Below, in pieces: positions 27,831 to 42,850 of a stretch of DNA of 64,000 nucleotides. The notes beneath the pieces were generated by a model. The model was not told where the DNA came from and ran no database searches. It saw nothing but the letters and a program-made list of their open reading frames with translations. Source of the DNA: Rhodanobacter thiooxydans LCS2 (lineage in GTDB: Bacteria; Pseudomonadota; Gammaproteobacteria; Xanthomonadales; Rhodanobacteraceae); NCBI RefSeq assembly GCF_000264375.1, contig NZ_AJXW01000043.1:62001-126000 (forward strand), given 5' to 3'. Positions within the stretch are counted from its first letter, which is position 1, and each line of letters begins with the position of its first letter. The translations under genes were made by a program, and so were the position numbers.

Positions 27831-28631
27831 ATGACTCGTCCCCTTCGCCTAGCCTTGAGCGGCGCCTCCGGTCGCATGGGCCGCGCGCTGCTCGACCTGC
27901 TCGGCGAGGACGCCGGCGTCGAACTGGTGCACGCCGTGGTGTCGCCGGGTTCGGTCCACGACGGCGAGCCGGTACCCGGTGCCGCGGCGGGTTCCCTGCG
28001 CTACGCGCATGACTGGACGCAGGCGCCGCCCATCGACGTGGTCGTCGACTTCAGCAGCCCGGCTGCGCTGGGGCCGGTGCTGGACCATTGCCTGGCGCAA
28101 GGCACGGCGCTGGTCAGCGGCACCACCGGCCTCGACGCCGTACTCGAGGCACGGTTGGACGATGCCGCGCGGCGCATCGCGATCCTGCGTGCCGCCAACT
28201 TCAGCCTCGGCGTGGCGGTGCTGACGCGCCTGCTGCGCGAAGCGGCGGCGGCCCTGCCGGGCTGGGACCTGGAAATCGTCGAGGCGCATCACGGCCGCAA
28301 GCAGGACGCACCATCCGGCACCGCCTTGGCGCTCGGCCGGGCGGCGGCGGCAACGCGCGGCACCACGCTGGAGGCCGCGGCGGTCTACAGCCGCGAAGGT
28401 CGTACCGGCAGGCGGAACGAAGGCAGCATCGGGTTTGCCGTGGTACGCGGCGGCGACATCGTGGGCGAACACACCGCCATGCTGATCGGGCAGGGTGAAC
28501 GACTGGAGCTGGCCCATCGGGCCACCGACCGCATGATCTTCGCGCGTGGAGCCCTGCACGCGGCGCACTGGCTGGCGGGTCGTGCCGCCGGGTCGTGGCA
28601 GCTGGAAGACGTGATCGCCACGCCGCGCTGA
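27831..28631 (+). CDS. dapB: 4-hydroxy-tetrahydrodipicolinate reductase
   Basis: 266 residues from the ATG at 27831, with GGAG eleven bases upstream; a GTG nine bases earlier lies too close to that site. Rossmann motif LALSGASGRMGRAL at the start; the family segment EIVEAHHGRKQDAPSGTALALG carries the catalytic His and Lys; GFAVVRGGDIVGEHTAM follows. It makes tetrahydrodipicolinate for lysine and peptidoglycan. No terminator is visible between dnaJ and dapB, 51 bases apart. Confidence 0.95.
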   Translation: MTRPLRLALSGASGRMGRALLDLLGEDAGVELVHAVVSPGSVHDGEPVPGAAAGSLRYAHDWTQAPPIDVVVDFSSPAALGPVLDHCLAQGTALVSGTTGLDAVLEARLDDAARRIAILRAANFSLGVAVLTRLLREAAAALPGWDLEIVEAHHGRKQDAPSGTALALGRAAAATRGTTLEAAAVYSREGRTGRRNEGSIGFAVVRGGDIVGEHTAMLIGQGERLELAHRATDRMIFARGALHAAHWLAGRAAGSWQLEDVIATPR

Positions 28632-28672
28632 TCCAGTCGCGCCAGCGCGGCCCCCGCGAAGCAGACCTGGGC

Positions 28673-29368
28673 TCAGTCGCGATGCGAAGCGCTGCGATCG
28701 CGGCCTGCGCCCAGTCGGGTGTCGAAACGGCCGAACAGTTTCTTGAACACGCGAGAGAATTTGCCGCGTTTCGTCTTGCGCCGCTTCTCCTCCTCGCTGG
28801 TCAACCAGGCTACCTGGATCACCCGCCGCTCGCCTTCATAGGGCAGATGGCCATGGAAGGAGTTCTCGCAACGCTTGAACACCGCGAACTCGCCGTAGAG
28901 CGGAGCCAGCTCCGGCACCACGACGCTGTCGATGTCGTCGATGCTGCGCAGGAAGCGCAGGCAGCCATCGCTGGTGTCCGGCCATCGCGGGTTCAGGTAG
29001 ATCAGCGCGGTGACCACTTTGGATTTGCTGTCGGTATGAATGGTGCCGTGGCGCTTGTTGAGCAGGCGGCACAGCGTCACCAGGGTGGGGTACTGCTCGA
29101 GGTGATCGACGCCCAGGCGCTCGCCGATGGCGCGGGCAAACGTCGGCGCGGTCATGTTGTCGATCAGTACGTTGACGCTCGGGCCGCAGTCGGCCGGGTC
29201 GTAGGGGAAAAAGCCGGCGCTGGCATAGCGGGGAAAGTCGCGATCCAGGTCCTCGCGCACCTCGTCCGGCAGTTGACCGTGCGCCATCATGAACGGGAAA
29301 GGCTGGTGCTGCACCGTGGTATCCGGGCGATCGAGACGAGCGGGATCGAGCAGTACGGCGGCACTCAT
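28673..29368 (-). CDS. 2OG-Fe(II) oxygenase superfamily protein
   Basis: 231 residues. The probable iron triad is His and Asp in TIHTDSKSKVVTALIYLNP (H-x-D) and the later His in CENSFHGHLPYEGERRVIQVAW, with the Arg after it as the 2-oxoglutarate contact. The order and spacing fit the PKHD/prolyl-hydroxylase-type branch. A very basic tail (EEEKRRKTKRGKFSRVFKKLFGR) ends the protein. Substrate unknown; the core resembles small-molecule or protein hydroxylases linked to polysaccharide and tail modification clusters. Convergent to dapB and divergent from carA. Confidence 0.75.
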   Translation of the reverse strand: MSAAVLLDPARLDRPDTTVQHQPFPFMMAHGQLPDEVREDLDRDFPRYASAGFFPYDPADCGPSVNVLIDNMTAPTFARAIGERLGVDHLEQYPTLVTLCRLLNKRHGTIHTDSKSKVVTALIYLNPRWPDTSDGCLRFLRSIDDIDSVVVPELAPLYGEFAVFKRCENSFHGHLPYEGERRVIQVAWLTSEEEKRRKTKRGKFSRVFKKLFGRFDTRLGAGRDRSASHRD

Positions 29369-29585
29369 GGGGCATCGGCCTCAAGCAAGACAAGTGGCTT
29401 AGTGTACGCCGCCAGCGCGGTGCGAAAGAGCCAGAGAATTCACGGATTCACGTTCCCTGAGGTGGACAGAAACGGCTCCGCCGCTTATCATTTCTACCCG
29501 CCCGAATTTCTTTCCCCACCAAACTCCACAAGCCAGCGATGGTGCGGCTTGCGGACTTTGCTGTATCCAAAAGGCGGTTACCCCG

Positions 29586-30714
29586 ATGCCTATTCCTGCC
29601 CTGCTGGCCCTCGAAGACGGCAGCGTCTTTCGCGGCCATGCCGTTGGTGCCCCCGGCGAAACCGTCGGCGAGGTGGTTTTCAACACGGCCATGACCGGTT
29701 ACCAGGAGATCCTCACCGATCCTTCCTATGCACGCCAGATCGTCACGCTGACCTATCCGCACATCGGCAACACCGGCGTCAATGCCGAAGATGCCGAATC
29801 CACCACCGTGCACGCGGCCGGGCTGATCGTGCGTGACCTGCCGCGCCGCGCCAGCAGCTGGCGCAGCACTGAAAGCCTGTCCGACTACCTGAAGCGCCAC
29901 GGCACGGTCGCGATCGCCGGCATCGATACCCGCCGGCTGACCCGCATCCTGCGCGACAAGGGTGCACTCGCCGGCTGCATCGTGGCCGGTGAGCAGGTCG
30001 ACGCGGATGCTGCGCTGGCCAAGGCCCGCGCGTTTCCCGGCCTGAACGGCATGGACCTGGCCAAGGTGGTCAGCACTGCCGCGCCGTACGTGTGGAAGGA
30101 GGGCGCGTACGACCTCGACCGCACCGCGTTCAACCAGCCCGCGATGCGTTTCAAGGTGGTCGCCTACGACTTCGGCACCAAGCTCAACATCCTGCGCCTG
30201 CTCGCCGAGCAGGGCTGCGAGGTCACCGTGGTGCCGGCGCAGACGCCCGCCGCCGAGGTGCTCGCCATGCAACCCGATGGCGTGTTCCTGTCCAACGGCC
30301 CCGGCGATCCGGCGGCCTGCGACTACGCCATCGCGGCAACCGGCCAGTTCCTCGAGGCGAAGATCCCGCTGTTCGGCATCTGTCTCGGCCACCAGTTGAT
30401 GGGCCTGGCGCTGGGCGGCAAGACGCTGAAGATGAAGTTCGGCCACCACGGCGCCAACCACCCGGTGAAGGACCTGGACGACGGCCACGTGCTGATCACC
30501 AGCCAGAACCATGGCTTCGCGGTGGATCCGGCCACGCTGCCGGCGAACGTGCGGGTCACCCACGTCTCGCTGTTCGACGGCTCGCTGCAGGGCTTCGCGC
30601 TGACCGACCGGCCCGCGTTCTGCTTCCAGGGTCACCCCGAGGCAAGCCCCGGTCCGCTCGACATAGGCTATCTGTTCCAACGTTTCGCCGCACTGATGCA
30701 GGAGGCCCGCACGC

Positions 30715-30722
<8 letters not shown>
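29586..30722 (+). CDS. carA: carbamoyl-phosphate synthase small subunit
   Basis: 378 residues. N-terminal domain with [25 protein letters not shown]-terminal class I glutamine amidotransferase with the nucleophile Cys in [16 protein letters not shown] and the His/Glu pair in [11 protein letters not shown]. It supplies ammonia to CarB for pyrimidine and arginine synthesis. The 217-base gap upstream to the oxygenase gene holds its promoter; no leader peptide or ARG box was identified by eye. Overlaps carB by eight bases. Confidence 0.97.
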
Positions 30723-33938
<3,216 letters not shown>

Positions 33939-33942
<4 letters not shown>

Positions 33943-34415
33943 GTCGCGCCCCGATTACCAAGACCGGTTCCGAGCGCCTGCGCGCCGAGCTGGAGCGGCT
34001 GAAGTCGGTCGAACGCCCGCGCATCATCGCGGCGATCGCCGAAGCCCGGGCCCACGGCGACCTCAAGGAGAATGCGGAGTACCACGCCGCGCGTGAGCTG
34101 CAAAGCTTCACCGAAGGGCGCATCGCGCAGTTGGAAGCGCTGCTGTCGACTGCCGAGGTCATTGACGTGGCGCGACTCAGCGCAGGCAGCAAGGTGGTGT
34201 TCGGCGCCACGGTGGACCTGGAGGACGAGGACTCCGGCGCCACGGTAACCTACCAGATCGTCGGCGACCTGGAGGCGGACATCAAGCAGCGGCTGATCGC
34301 GGTGTCCTCGCCGATCGCCCGCGCGCTGATCGGCAAGAGCGCCGGCGACAGCTTCGAGTTCACTGCCCCGAACGGCGTCAAGCACTACGAGATCATCGAC
34401 GTCCGCTACGAATGA
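33939..34415 (+). CDS. greA: transcription elongation factor GreA
   Basis: 158 residues. N-terminal coiled coil with the acidic tip ([16 protein letters not shown], about 40-55) that enters the RNA polymerase secondary channel, and an FKBP-like C-terminal domain ([18 protein letters not shown]). The ATGA overlap with carB couples it translationally; carAB-greA order is common in this group. Confidence 0.96.
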
Positions 34416-34454
34416 TCTCCGGCCAGCGCAGCCGCTGGCCGGAGAACGCCCGCA

Positions 34455-34480
34455 AAAAAGGCCGCTTGCGCGGCCTTTTT
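34455..34480. terminator. bidirectional terminator between greA and rpmJ
   Basis: AAAAAGGCCGC, loop TTGC, GCGGCCTTTTT; works for greA and for the convergent rpmJ gene. Confidence 0.9.
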
Positions 34481-34501
34481 CGTGACGTCGTCAGGCTGAA
34501 G

Positions 34502-34627
34502 TCAGCGCTGGCGAGCCTTGAAACGGGGGTTGCTCTTGCAGATCACGAACACCTTGCCGCGACGACGCACAACCTTGCAGTCGCGATGCCGCGCCTTGGC
34601 GGACTTCAAAGAGTTAAGCACCTTCAC
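34502..34627 (-). CDS. rpmJ: ribosomal protein bL36, zinc-free (C-minus) paralogue
   Basis: 41 residues with a GTG start at 34627, preceded by AGGAG. The sequence reads [17 protein letters not shown], then [24 protein letters not shown]. It is the YkgO-type bL36: only two Cys remain and the CxxC..C..H zinc set of ordinary bL36 is absent. Such paralogues replace the zinc-binding form under zinc limitation in E. coli; in Xanthomonadales this type may be the housekeeping copy. Too short to show in many gene calls. Confidence 0.92.
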   Translation of the reverse strand: MKVLNSLKSAKARHRDCKVVRRRGKVFVICKSNPRFKARQR

Positions 34628-34689
34628 GGCCAGCTCCTGACACTAGACTAAAAATGTAAGCACGCAAGTATAGCGAGCGATACGGCTGG

Positions 34690-35601
34690 TCACAAGTCCG
34701 GCGCGAGGGCGGTTTGCGCCACCGTGGCCAGGAATTGCTGCAGGGCGGGGGAATGGTCGTCGGCCCTGGAGGCCACGGCCAGCAATAGATGGGCATCGGA
34801 ATCTTCCAGCGGCACGTAGCAAACCCCGACCAGGCGCACGGCACGCATGCTGGCCGGCACCAGGGCCAGCCCCAAGCCGGCGGCCACCAGGGCCAGCAGG
34901 CCGTTGATCTGCTGGGCGTGCTGGGTGATTGACGGCTGGAAGCCGGCCCGCGTCGCTAGTTTCACCAGCCGGTCGTAAAGCGTGGCGGCGAGCTCGCGCG
35001 GTTGCGACACGAACGCGTCGCCGGCCACTTCGGCCAGGCGCAGGCTGCTGCGGCCGGCCAGCGGATGGCCTGCGGGCAGCGCAAGCAGCAGCGGTTCGCG
35101 GTCGATCACGCTGAAGCGCAGGTCGCGGACGTATTGCGGCTGCTCTGGCTCGTCGCGGACAAAGCCGACGTCGATCCTGCCGGCGAGCAGGGCGGCGAAC
35201 TGCGGTTCGGTGTACATCTCGCTCAGTTGCAGGCGCACATCGGGAGCGATCTGGCCAAAACGCAGCAAGGTTCGTGGCATGGCTGGGTGGAACGAGACCG
35301 AAACGGTGTAGGCCAGCCGCAACTGGCCGGTGTAACCCGCGGCAGCGGCCACCGTCTGGTTGCGCGCCTCATCCACCTTGGCCAGGATCTGCCGGGCCTG
35401 TTCAAGGAACACCCGGCCAGGTTCGGTCAACGCCACGCTGCGTTTGGTGCGTTCCAGCAGGCACACGCCCAGATCCTGCTCCAGCGACTGGATCTGTTGC
35501 GATAGCGGAGGCTGGGAAAGATGCAGTCTCAGCGCGGCGCGGGTGAAGCTCAGTTCTTCCGCGACAGCGACGAAGTAGCGCAATTGGCGAAGATCAAACA
35601 T
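34690..35601 (-). CDS. LysR-family transcriptional regulator
   Basis: 303 residues. N-terminal winged helix (MFDLRQLRYFVAVAEELSFTRAALRLHLSQPPLSQQIQSLEQDLGVCLLERTKRSVALTEPG region, residues 1-60) followed by a periplasmic-binding-protein-like effector domain (about 90-295). The closest-looking relatives are BenM/CatR-like regulators of aromatic and fatty acid use, but the inducer is not evident. It is not divergent to an adjacent target; fadH lies upstream on the same strand. The region just before its start is very AT-rich. Confidence 0.9.
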   Translation of the reverse strand: MFDLRQLRYFVAVAEELSFTRAALRLHLSQPPLSQQIQSLEQDLGVCLLERTKRSVALTEPGRVFLEQARQILAKVDEARNQTVAAAAGYTGQLRLAYTVSVSFHPAMPRTLLRFGQIAPDVRLQLSEMYTEPQFAALLAGRIDVGFVRDEPEQPQYVRDLRFSVIDREPLLLALPAGHPLAGRSSLRLAEVAGDAFVSQPRELAATLYDRLVKLATRAGFQPSITQHAQQINGLLALVAAGLGLALVPASMRAVRLVGVCYVPLEDSDAHLLLAVASRADDHSPALQQFLATVAQTALAPDL

Positions 35602-35807
35602 ATAGTGATATGAAATAAATAACGGTCTAAATATATATTAGATACTTTATTGCGTCGATCATAAAATCACTTCCGTCCCGCCACTTCCCCTCCCCCCTAG
35701 TGGCGGCGGCCCTCGCCCCGCAGCGACGCTAAATACGACATCTGGTTCAACTCCCCCCCTGAGCCCATGTCGATGCGTCTTCCCTGCGGGGCGCTTTTCT
35801 TTCCATG

Positions 35808-35841
35808 ACCGACAGCGCCGCCAACAGGCGGCGCTGTCGGT
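35808..35841. terminator. 15-bp perfect hairpin downstream of fadH
   Basis: ACCGACAGCGCCGCC, loop AACA, GGCGGCGCTGTCGGT. It follows the fadH stop by 20 bases on the minus strand. There is no good T-tract, so it may act as an mRNA 3' stabiliser or a rho-assisted stop. Confidence 0.55.
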
Positions 35842-35859
35842 GTACCAGCGTGCCTGGAC

Positions 35860-37896
<2,037 letters not shown>

Positions 37897-37969
37897 TCAA
37901 ACGACCGTATGAATGTGCCGGGATTCGGCGTTTGAAAGCAAGCACCGCGTGTGCAAGCCGCCGCAGGCC

Positions 37970-38227
37970 TCAGGCCAGCAGTTGGTAGACCAGCGCGATG
38001 TAGCGCCGCATGGCCTCTTCCTCGGGAACCCCGTTCAGCTGCGCCCAGGCTTCATGCTTGGCGGTGCCGACGAAATCGAAGAAACCGGGCTGCGCCCGCT
38101 TGAGATCGCCCTCCGAGCCCTGCTTGTAGAGCGCGTAGAGCTTCAGCAAGGTGTCGTTGTCGGGGCGCCTGGCCAATCGCCGAATGTCTCTGGCAGCCTG
38201 CTCGAACTCGCGGCGAAGGTCGGTCAT
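37970..38227 (-). CDS. acyl-CoA-binding protein
   Basis: 85 residues, the normal size of ACBP. The family pattern is clear: FEQAARDIRRLARRPDNDTLLKLYALYKQGSEGDL, then PGFFDFVGTAKHEAWAQLNGVPEEEAMRRYIALV, including the YALYKQ, K-x-E-A-W and Y-I motifs that hold the acyl-CoA. It buffers and carries long-chain acyl-CoA esters in the cytoplasm. It lies upstream of fadH on the same strand, 88 bases away, which fits a shared lipid role. Confidence 0.93.
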   Translation of the reverse strand: MTDLRREFEQAARDIRRLARRPDNDTLLKLYALYKQGSEGDLKRAQPGFFDFVGTAKHEAWAQLNGVPEEEAMRRYIALVYQLLA

Positions 38228-38338
38228 AAGGCGGTGCGGGCAGGGCTGGCGGACAGGGGAGACCGGCTAGATAGCACGCGTTTCCAGTAGGGTCAACGCG
38301 TTAAACTGCCGCTTCTCCAGCCAGCCCAGGACTCCGCC

Positions 38339-39016
38339 ATGAGCCATGCTCCCGCCGTTCCCGTACTCACCATTGACGGGCCGTCGGGATCGGGCAAGGG
38401 CACCGTCAGCGCGCTGGTGGCCGAGCGGCTGGGCTGGCGACTGCTGGACTCCGGGGCGCTGTACCGCGCGGTGGGCTACGCCGCCGGCGCGGAAGGGCTG
38501 GACCTGTCGGACGTGGAGGCGGTGACCCGCTGCGCGCAGGGCACGAAGATCCAGTTCCGCGCCGCCAGCGGCGGCGAGACCCGGGTGATCGTCAACGGCC
38601 ACGACGCCACTGACGAACTGCGCACCGAAACCGCCGGGGCGGCGGCCTCGGCGATCGCCTCGATGCCGTCGGTGCGCGAGGCCCTGGTGGCGCTGCAACT
38701 GGGTTTCCGCAGGGCGCCCGGGCTGGTCGCCGACGGGCGCGACATGGGCACGGTGATCTTCCCGGATGCCGCGCACAAGGTTTTCCTCACCGCGAGCGCC
38801 GCCGAACGGGCGAAAAGGCGCTATAAGCAGTTGAAGGAAAAGGGACTCAACGTTACACTTGGCGGCCTTCAGCGAGAAATTGAGGCGCGTGACAGCCGCG
38901 ATGCATCACGTGCGGTTGCGCCGCTCAAGCCTGCCGAAGATGCCGTGCTGGTGGATACCACCGGCATGGGTATCGACGAGGTGGTCGCGAAAGTACTTGC
39001 CGTCGCGCAGTCCTGA
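38339..39016 (+). CDS. cmk: cytidylate kinase
   Basis: 225 residues. P-loop in [24 protein letters not shown], the NMP-binding insert with [14 protein letters not shown], and the [34 protein letters not shown] lid region. It phosphorylates CMP/dCMP. Upstream of rpsA, the conserved cmk-rpsA order. Confidence 0.96.
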   Translation: MSHAPAVPVLTIDGPSGSGKGTVSALVAERLGWRLLDSGALYRAVGYAAGAEGLDLSDVEAVTRCAQGTKIQFRAASGGETRVIVNGHDATDELRTETAGAAASAIASMPSVREALVALQLGFRRAPGLVADGRDMGTVIFPDAAHKVFLTASAAERAKRRYKQLKEKGLNVTLGGLQREIEARDSRDASRAVAPLKPAEDAVLVDTTGMGIDEVVAKVLAVAQS

Positions 39017-39040
39017 GCGGATTGCGTGGCGCTTTCTGTG

Positions 39041-39064
39041 CCCCTGCCGTGGCAGGGGGTTTTG
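39041..39064 (+). terminator. hairpin terminator or attenuator between cmk and rpsA
   Basis: CCCCTGCC, loop GT, GGCAGGGG followed by GTTTT. It ends cmk transcription or sits in the rpsA leader; S1 is autoregulated in relatives. Confidence 0.65.
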
Positions 39065-39192
39065 GCCCATGGTGTCGACGGCCGGTTCTGCGGAACCACC
39101 CGAAAACACCCTCAACCGGTGGACCGGAAAGTCCGTGCGCAACACTCAACCAGGCGCAACGGGCGACGGTCTTTTCCCACTATGGAATCAAC

Positions 39193-40866
39193 ATGACTGA
39201 AAGTTTTGCCGAACTGTTTGAACAGAGCCAGCAGGCCATTTCCAAGCTGAAGCCCGGTGCCATCGTCACTGGCATCGTGGTGGAAATCCGCAACGACGTC
39301 GTCGTGATCAATGCCGGCCTGAAGAGCGAAGGCATCGTCCCGATCGAGCAGTTCAAGAGCGAGAGCGGCGTACTGGAAGTGCAGGTGGGCGACGAGGTGA
39401 AGGTAGCCCTCGAAGCCCTGGAAGACGGTTTCGGCGAGACCAAGCTGTCGCGCGAGAAAGCCAAGCGCTCGATGGTGTGGGACGACCTGGAGCAGGCGTT
39501 CGACAAGGAAGAGACCATCGTCGGCATGATCTCCGGCAAGGTCAAGGGCGGTTTCACCGTCGACATCAAGGATGTCCGCGCGTTCCTGCCGGGCTCGCTG
39601 GTCGACGTGCGCCCGGTGCGCGACCCGGTCTACCTCGAGGGCAAGGAACTCGAGTTCAAGATCATCAAGCTGGACCGCAAGCGCAACAACGTGGTGGTCA
39701 GCCGCCGCGCCGTCGTCGAGACCGAGTTCTCCGAGGAGCGCGAGAAGCTGCTGGAACGCCTGACCGAGGGCGCCGTGGTCAAGGGCACGGTCAAGAACCT
39801 CACCGACTACGGCGCGTTCGTGGACCTGGGCGGCATCGACGGCCTGCTGCACATCACCGACATGGCGTGGAAGCGCGTGCGTCATCCGTCCGAAGTGGTC
39901 AACGTCGGCGACGAGCTGGACGTGCGCGTGCTGAAGTACGACAAGGAGCGCAACCGCGTTTCGCTGGGCCTGAAGCAGCTGGGCGACGACCCGTGGGTCG
40001 CCATTGCCCGCCGCTACCCGGTCGGCAGCCGCCTGTTCGGCAAGGTCTCCAACGTCACCGATTACGGCTGCTTCGTCGAGATCGAGCCGGGTGTGGAAGG
40101 CCTGGTGCACGTGTCCGAGATGGACTGGACCAACAAGAACGTCAACCCGGCCAAGGTGGTGCAGGTCGGCGACGAGACCGAAGTGATGGTGCTGGACGTG
40201 GATGAAGAGCGTCGCCGCATCTCGCTGGGCATCAAGCAGACGCGCTCCAACCCGTGGGAAGCGTTCGCGGCCATGCACAAGAAGGGCGACAAGGTCTCCG
40301 GCCAGATCAAGTCGATCACCGACTTCGGCGTATTCATCGGCCTGGACGGCGGCATCGATGGCCTGGTGCACCTGTCCGACATCTCCTGGCAGATGTCCGG
40401 CGAAGACCTCGTGCGCAACTTCAAGAAGGGCGACGAGATCGAGGCCGTGGTGCTGGCGGTGGATCCGGAGCGCGAGCGCATCAGCCTCGGCATCAAGCAG
40501 ATGGAGCAGGATCCGTTCGGCCAGTTCATGGCGGCGAATCCGCGCGGCAGCATCGTCACCGGCACCGTCAAGGAAGTCGATGCGAAGGGCGCCGTGATCG
40601 ACCTGGGCGAGGGCGTGGAGGGTTACCTGCGCGCCAACGACATCGCCAAGGAGCGCATCGACGATGCCACCCAGCACCTGAAGGTGGGCGACAAGGTCGA
40701 GGCCAAGTTCACCGGCATGGATCGCAAGGGTCGCCAGCTGGCGCTCTCGATCCGCGCCAAGGACGAGGAAGATGCACCCGACACGTCGGCGGATTATTCG
40801 TCCGCGGCCAGCGGTACGACCAAGCTTGGTGCGCTGCTCAAGGAGCAGTTCAACAAGGTCGACTGA
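39193..40866 (+). CDS. rpsA: 30S ribosomal protein S1
   Basis: 557 residues from [22 protein letters not shown], the usual start and exactly the E. coli length. Six S1 repeats are visible, each with a G-x-V-x-x-I-T/[11 protein letters not shown]- or [21 protein letters not shown]-type segment. It is an RNA-binding ribosomal protein that helps recruit mRNA. An upstream open frame from 39022 is not used. Confidence 0.98.
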   Translation: MTESFAELFEQSQQAISKLKPGAIVTGIVVEIRNDVVVINAGLKSEGIVPIEQFKSESGVLEVQVGDEVKVALEALEDGFGETKLSREKAKRSMVWDDLEQAFDKEETIVGMISGKVKGGFTVDIKDVRAFLPGSLVDVRPVRDPVYLEGKELEFKIIKLDRKRNNVVVSRRAVVETEFSEEREKLLERLTEGAVVKGTVKNLTDYGAFVDLGGIDGLLHITDMAWKRVRHPSEVVNVGDELDVRVLKYDKERNRVSLGLKQLGDDPWVAIARRYPVGSRLFGKVSNVTDYGCFVEIEPGVEGLVHVSEMDWTNKNVNPAKVVQVGDETEVMVLDVDEERRRISLGIKQTRSNPWEAFAAMHKKGDKVSGQIKSITDFGVFIGLDGGIDGLVHLSDISWQMSGEDLVRNFKKGDEIEAVVLAVDPERERISLGIKQMEQDPFGQFMAANPRGSIVTGTVKEVDAKGAVIDLGEGVEGYLRANDIAKERIDDATQHLKVGDKVEAKFTGMDRKGRQLALSIRAKDEEDAPDTSADYSSAASGTTKLGALLKEQFNKVD

Positions 40867-40885
40867 GCGCCTGCAACAGCCTGAT

Positions 40886-40923
40886 ACGGGGCGGCGGCTC
40901 ATCGCCGTCGCCCCGTTGTTTCA
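40886..40923 (+). terminator. terminator downstream of rpsA
   Basis: ACGGGGCG-GCGG/CCG-TCGCCCCGT stem followed by TGTTTC. It lies between rpsA and ihfB. Confidence 0.7.
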
Positions 40924-40944
40924 TGTCACGGACATTGGGGCCCC

Positions 40945-41244
40945 ATGACTAAATCCGAATTGATCGAGGCGCTCGCCAGGCGCCAGACCCATCTTGCGTT
41001 CGCGGACGTCGAGATGGCCGTCAAGAGCGTCATCGAGCAGATGAGCCATGCCCTCGCTCATGGCGAACGCATCGAGGTGCGCGGCTTCGGCAGCTTCGCG
41101 CTGCATTACCGGCCACCGCGCATGGGGCGTAACCCCAAGACGGGCGAGGCCGTGGCGCTGCCCGGCAAGCACGTTCCGCACTTCAAGCCGGGCAAGGAAT
41201 TGCGCGAGCGCGTCAACCAGGATCTGGAGCAGAAAACCGCCTGA
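40945..41244 (+). CDS. ihfB: integration host factor subunit beta
   Basis: 99 residues. [32 protein letters not shown], then [50 protein letters not shown] is the HU/IHF fold, with the GRNPKTGE arm motif and the intercalating Pro. rpsA upstream identifies it as IHF beta rather than HU. Architectural DNA-bending protein. Confidence 0.96.
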   Translation: MTKSELIEALARRQTHLAFADVEMAVKSVIEQMSHALAHGERIEVRGFGSFALHYRPPRMGRNPKTGEAVALPGKHVPHFKPGKELRERVNQDLEQKTA

Positions 41245-41275
41245 TATCCTGGCCGCCACACCGGAAAACCGATCG

Positions 41276-41309
41276 AAGGCAGGCGACGCGAGTCGGTCCT
41301 GCCTTTTTG
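41276..41309 (+). terminator. terminator downstream of ihfB
   Basis: AAGGCAGG/CCTGCCTT hairpin followed by TTTG. Confidence 0.75.
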
Positions 41310-41411
41310 TTGCCTGCCGCCAGGCGACCGCTGGCCCGCGATGGATCGCTGCCGCATGAAGCGGCCAGTGCCGCCTGTGCCTGTCACGACCAATCGGGTA
41401 AAGTCTTGGCC

Positions 41412-41660
41412 ATGCGACTGCTCGCCATCATCGTTCTCGTGATCTTCATCGCCGCCGGCGTCGTGCTGGGTGCGCTCAATGCCGACCTGGTCGGTTACGA
41501 CTTCGCGTTTGTCCGGATGCAGTTGCCCAAGGGCGCCGCCCTGTTGGGGGCGCTGGTGATCGGCTGGCTGCTGGGCGGGCTCACCGCCTGGCTCGGTGCG
41601 AGCATGCGCCAGCGCCGCCGGCAACCGCACGCGGACAAGCAGTCGCCGGCCAAACCATGA
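41412..41660 (+). CDS. lapA: LPS assembly protein LapA (DUF1049)
   Basis: 82 residues from MRLLAIIVLVIFIAAGVVLGALN at 41412. Two transmembrane segments (about 2-22 and 40-62) with the family motif ALNADLVGYDFAFVRMQLPKG between them and a basic tail. LapA works with LapB at the inner membrane. Overlaps lapB by four bases. Confidence 0.9.
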   Translation: MRLLAIIVLVIFIAAGVVLGALNADLVGYDFAFVRMQLPKGAALLGALVIGWLLGGLTAWLGASMRQRRRQPHADKQSPAKP

Positions 41661-42829
41661 ATCTCCTGTATGTGCTGGTTCCGCTGGTGCCGGCTGCATT
41701 CGTGCTGGGCTGGTGGGCCTCCCGCCAGGCCGGTGCGCGCCGCTCCGGCGCCGAAGTCAGCGAGCTGTCCTCGGACTACTTCCGCGGCCTGAACTACCTG
41801 CTCAACGAGGAGCAGGACAAGGCGATCGAGGTCTTCCTCAAGCTGGCCGAATACAACCGCGATACGGTCGAGACCCACCTGGCGCTGGGCAACCTGTTCC
41901 GCCGCCGCGGCGAAGTGGACCGCGCGATCCGGCTGCACCAGCACCTGGTCTCGCGGCCGGGCCTGACCGATGCGATGAAGACGGTGGCCCTGCTGGAGCT
42001 GGGCGAGGATTACATGCGTGCCGGGCTGCTGGATCGTGCCGAGGCGCTGTTCTCCGACCTGGTGGCGATGGATGCGCACGCGCCGTCGGCACTGCGCCAC
42101 CTGATCGCGATCTACCAGCACGAGCGTGACTGGCACAAGGCGATCGAGCACGCGCGCAGGCTGGAGGTGATGACCGGCGAGGACGAGGCGCCGATGATCG
42201 CCCAGTTCTACTGCGAGCTGGCTGACCGCTCGCGTCAGCACGGCGCCCGCGCCGAGGCGCGCGACTACCTGCGCCAGGCGTTCGAGTGCCAGCCCGGCTG
42301 CGTGCGCGCCTTCATGCTGACCGGCCGCCTGCTGTCCGAGGACGGCCAGCATGCCGAGGCGGTCGCAGCCTACGAGGCGGCGATCAAGGCCGATATCGCC
42401 TTCACCCCGGATATCCTGCCGCCGCTGCTCAACAGCTACGCCCGTTCGCAGCAGATGGACCGCGCCGAACATTTCCTGCACGACATGCTCGGGCGCTACC
42501 ACGGCGTGTCGCCGGTGCTGGCGCTGACCCACCTGTACCGCCAGCGTGATGGCGAGCGGGCGGCCATCGACTTCCTGACCGCACAATTGCGCAAGCGACC
42601 ATCGGTGCGCGGGCTGATGGCCCTGATCGACGCCACCATGGACAAGATCGAAGGCGAGGCGCGCGAGAATTTTCTGATCCTGCGCGACCTGACGCGCAAG
42701 CTGCTGGAAGGCCAGGCGATGTACCGCTGCAGCCGCTGCGGTTTCGGCGCCAAGGCGCATCATTGGCAATGCCCCAGTTGCAAGAGCTGGAGCACGATCC
42801 GGCCGATCCACGGCGTTGCCAGTGAGTGA
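41657..42829 (+). CDS. lapB: LPS assembly regulator LapB (YciM)
   Basis: 390 residues. An N-terminal membrane anchor (MNLLYVLVPLVPAAFVLGWW), a TPR array (about residues 35-330, including YFRGLNYLLNEEQDKAIEVFLKLAE), and a C-terminal rubredoxin-type zinc module CSRCGFGAKAHHWQCPSCKSW. In E. coli LapB guides FtsH-dependent turnover of LpxC and so balances LPS against phospholipid. ATGA overlap with lapA supports one operon. Confidence 0.95.
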   Translation: MNLLYVLVPLVPAAFVLGWWASRQAGARRSGAEVSELSSDYFRGLNYLLNEEQDKAIEVFLKLAEYNRDTVETHLALGNLFRRRGEVDRAIRLHQHLVSRPGLTDAMKTVALLELGEDYMRAGLLDRAEALFSDLVAMDAHAPSALRHLIAIYQHERDWHKAIEHARRLEVMTGEDEAPMIAQFYCELADRSRQHGARAEARDYLRQAFECQPGCVRAFMLTGRLLSEDGQHAEAVAAYEAAIKADIAFTPDILPPLLNSYARSQQMDRAEHFLHDMLGRYHGVSPVLALTHLYRQRDGERAAIDFLTAQLRKRPSVRGLMALIDATMDKIEGEARENFLILRDLTRKLLEGQAMYRCSRCGFGAKAHHWQCPSCKSWSTIRPIHGVASE

Positions 42830-42850
42830 AGTGAGCCGAGTGAGGTGAGC

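Noticed and set aside
39112-40902. 596-codon open frame opposite rpsA
   Set aside because: Antisense shadow of rpsA.
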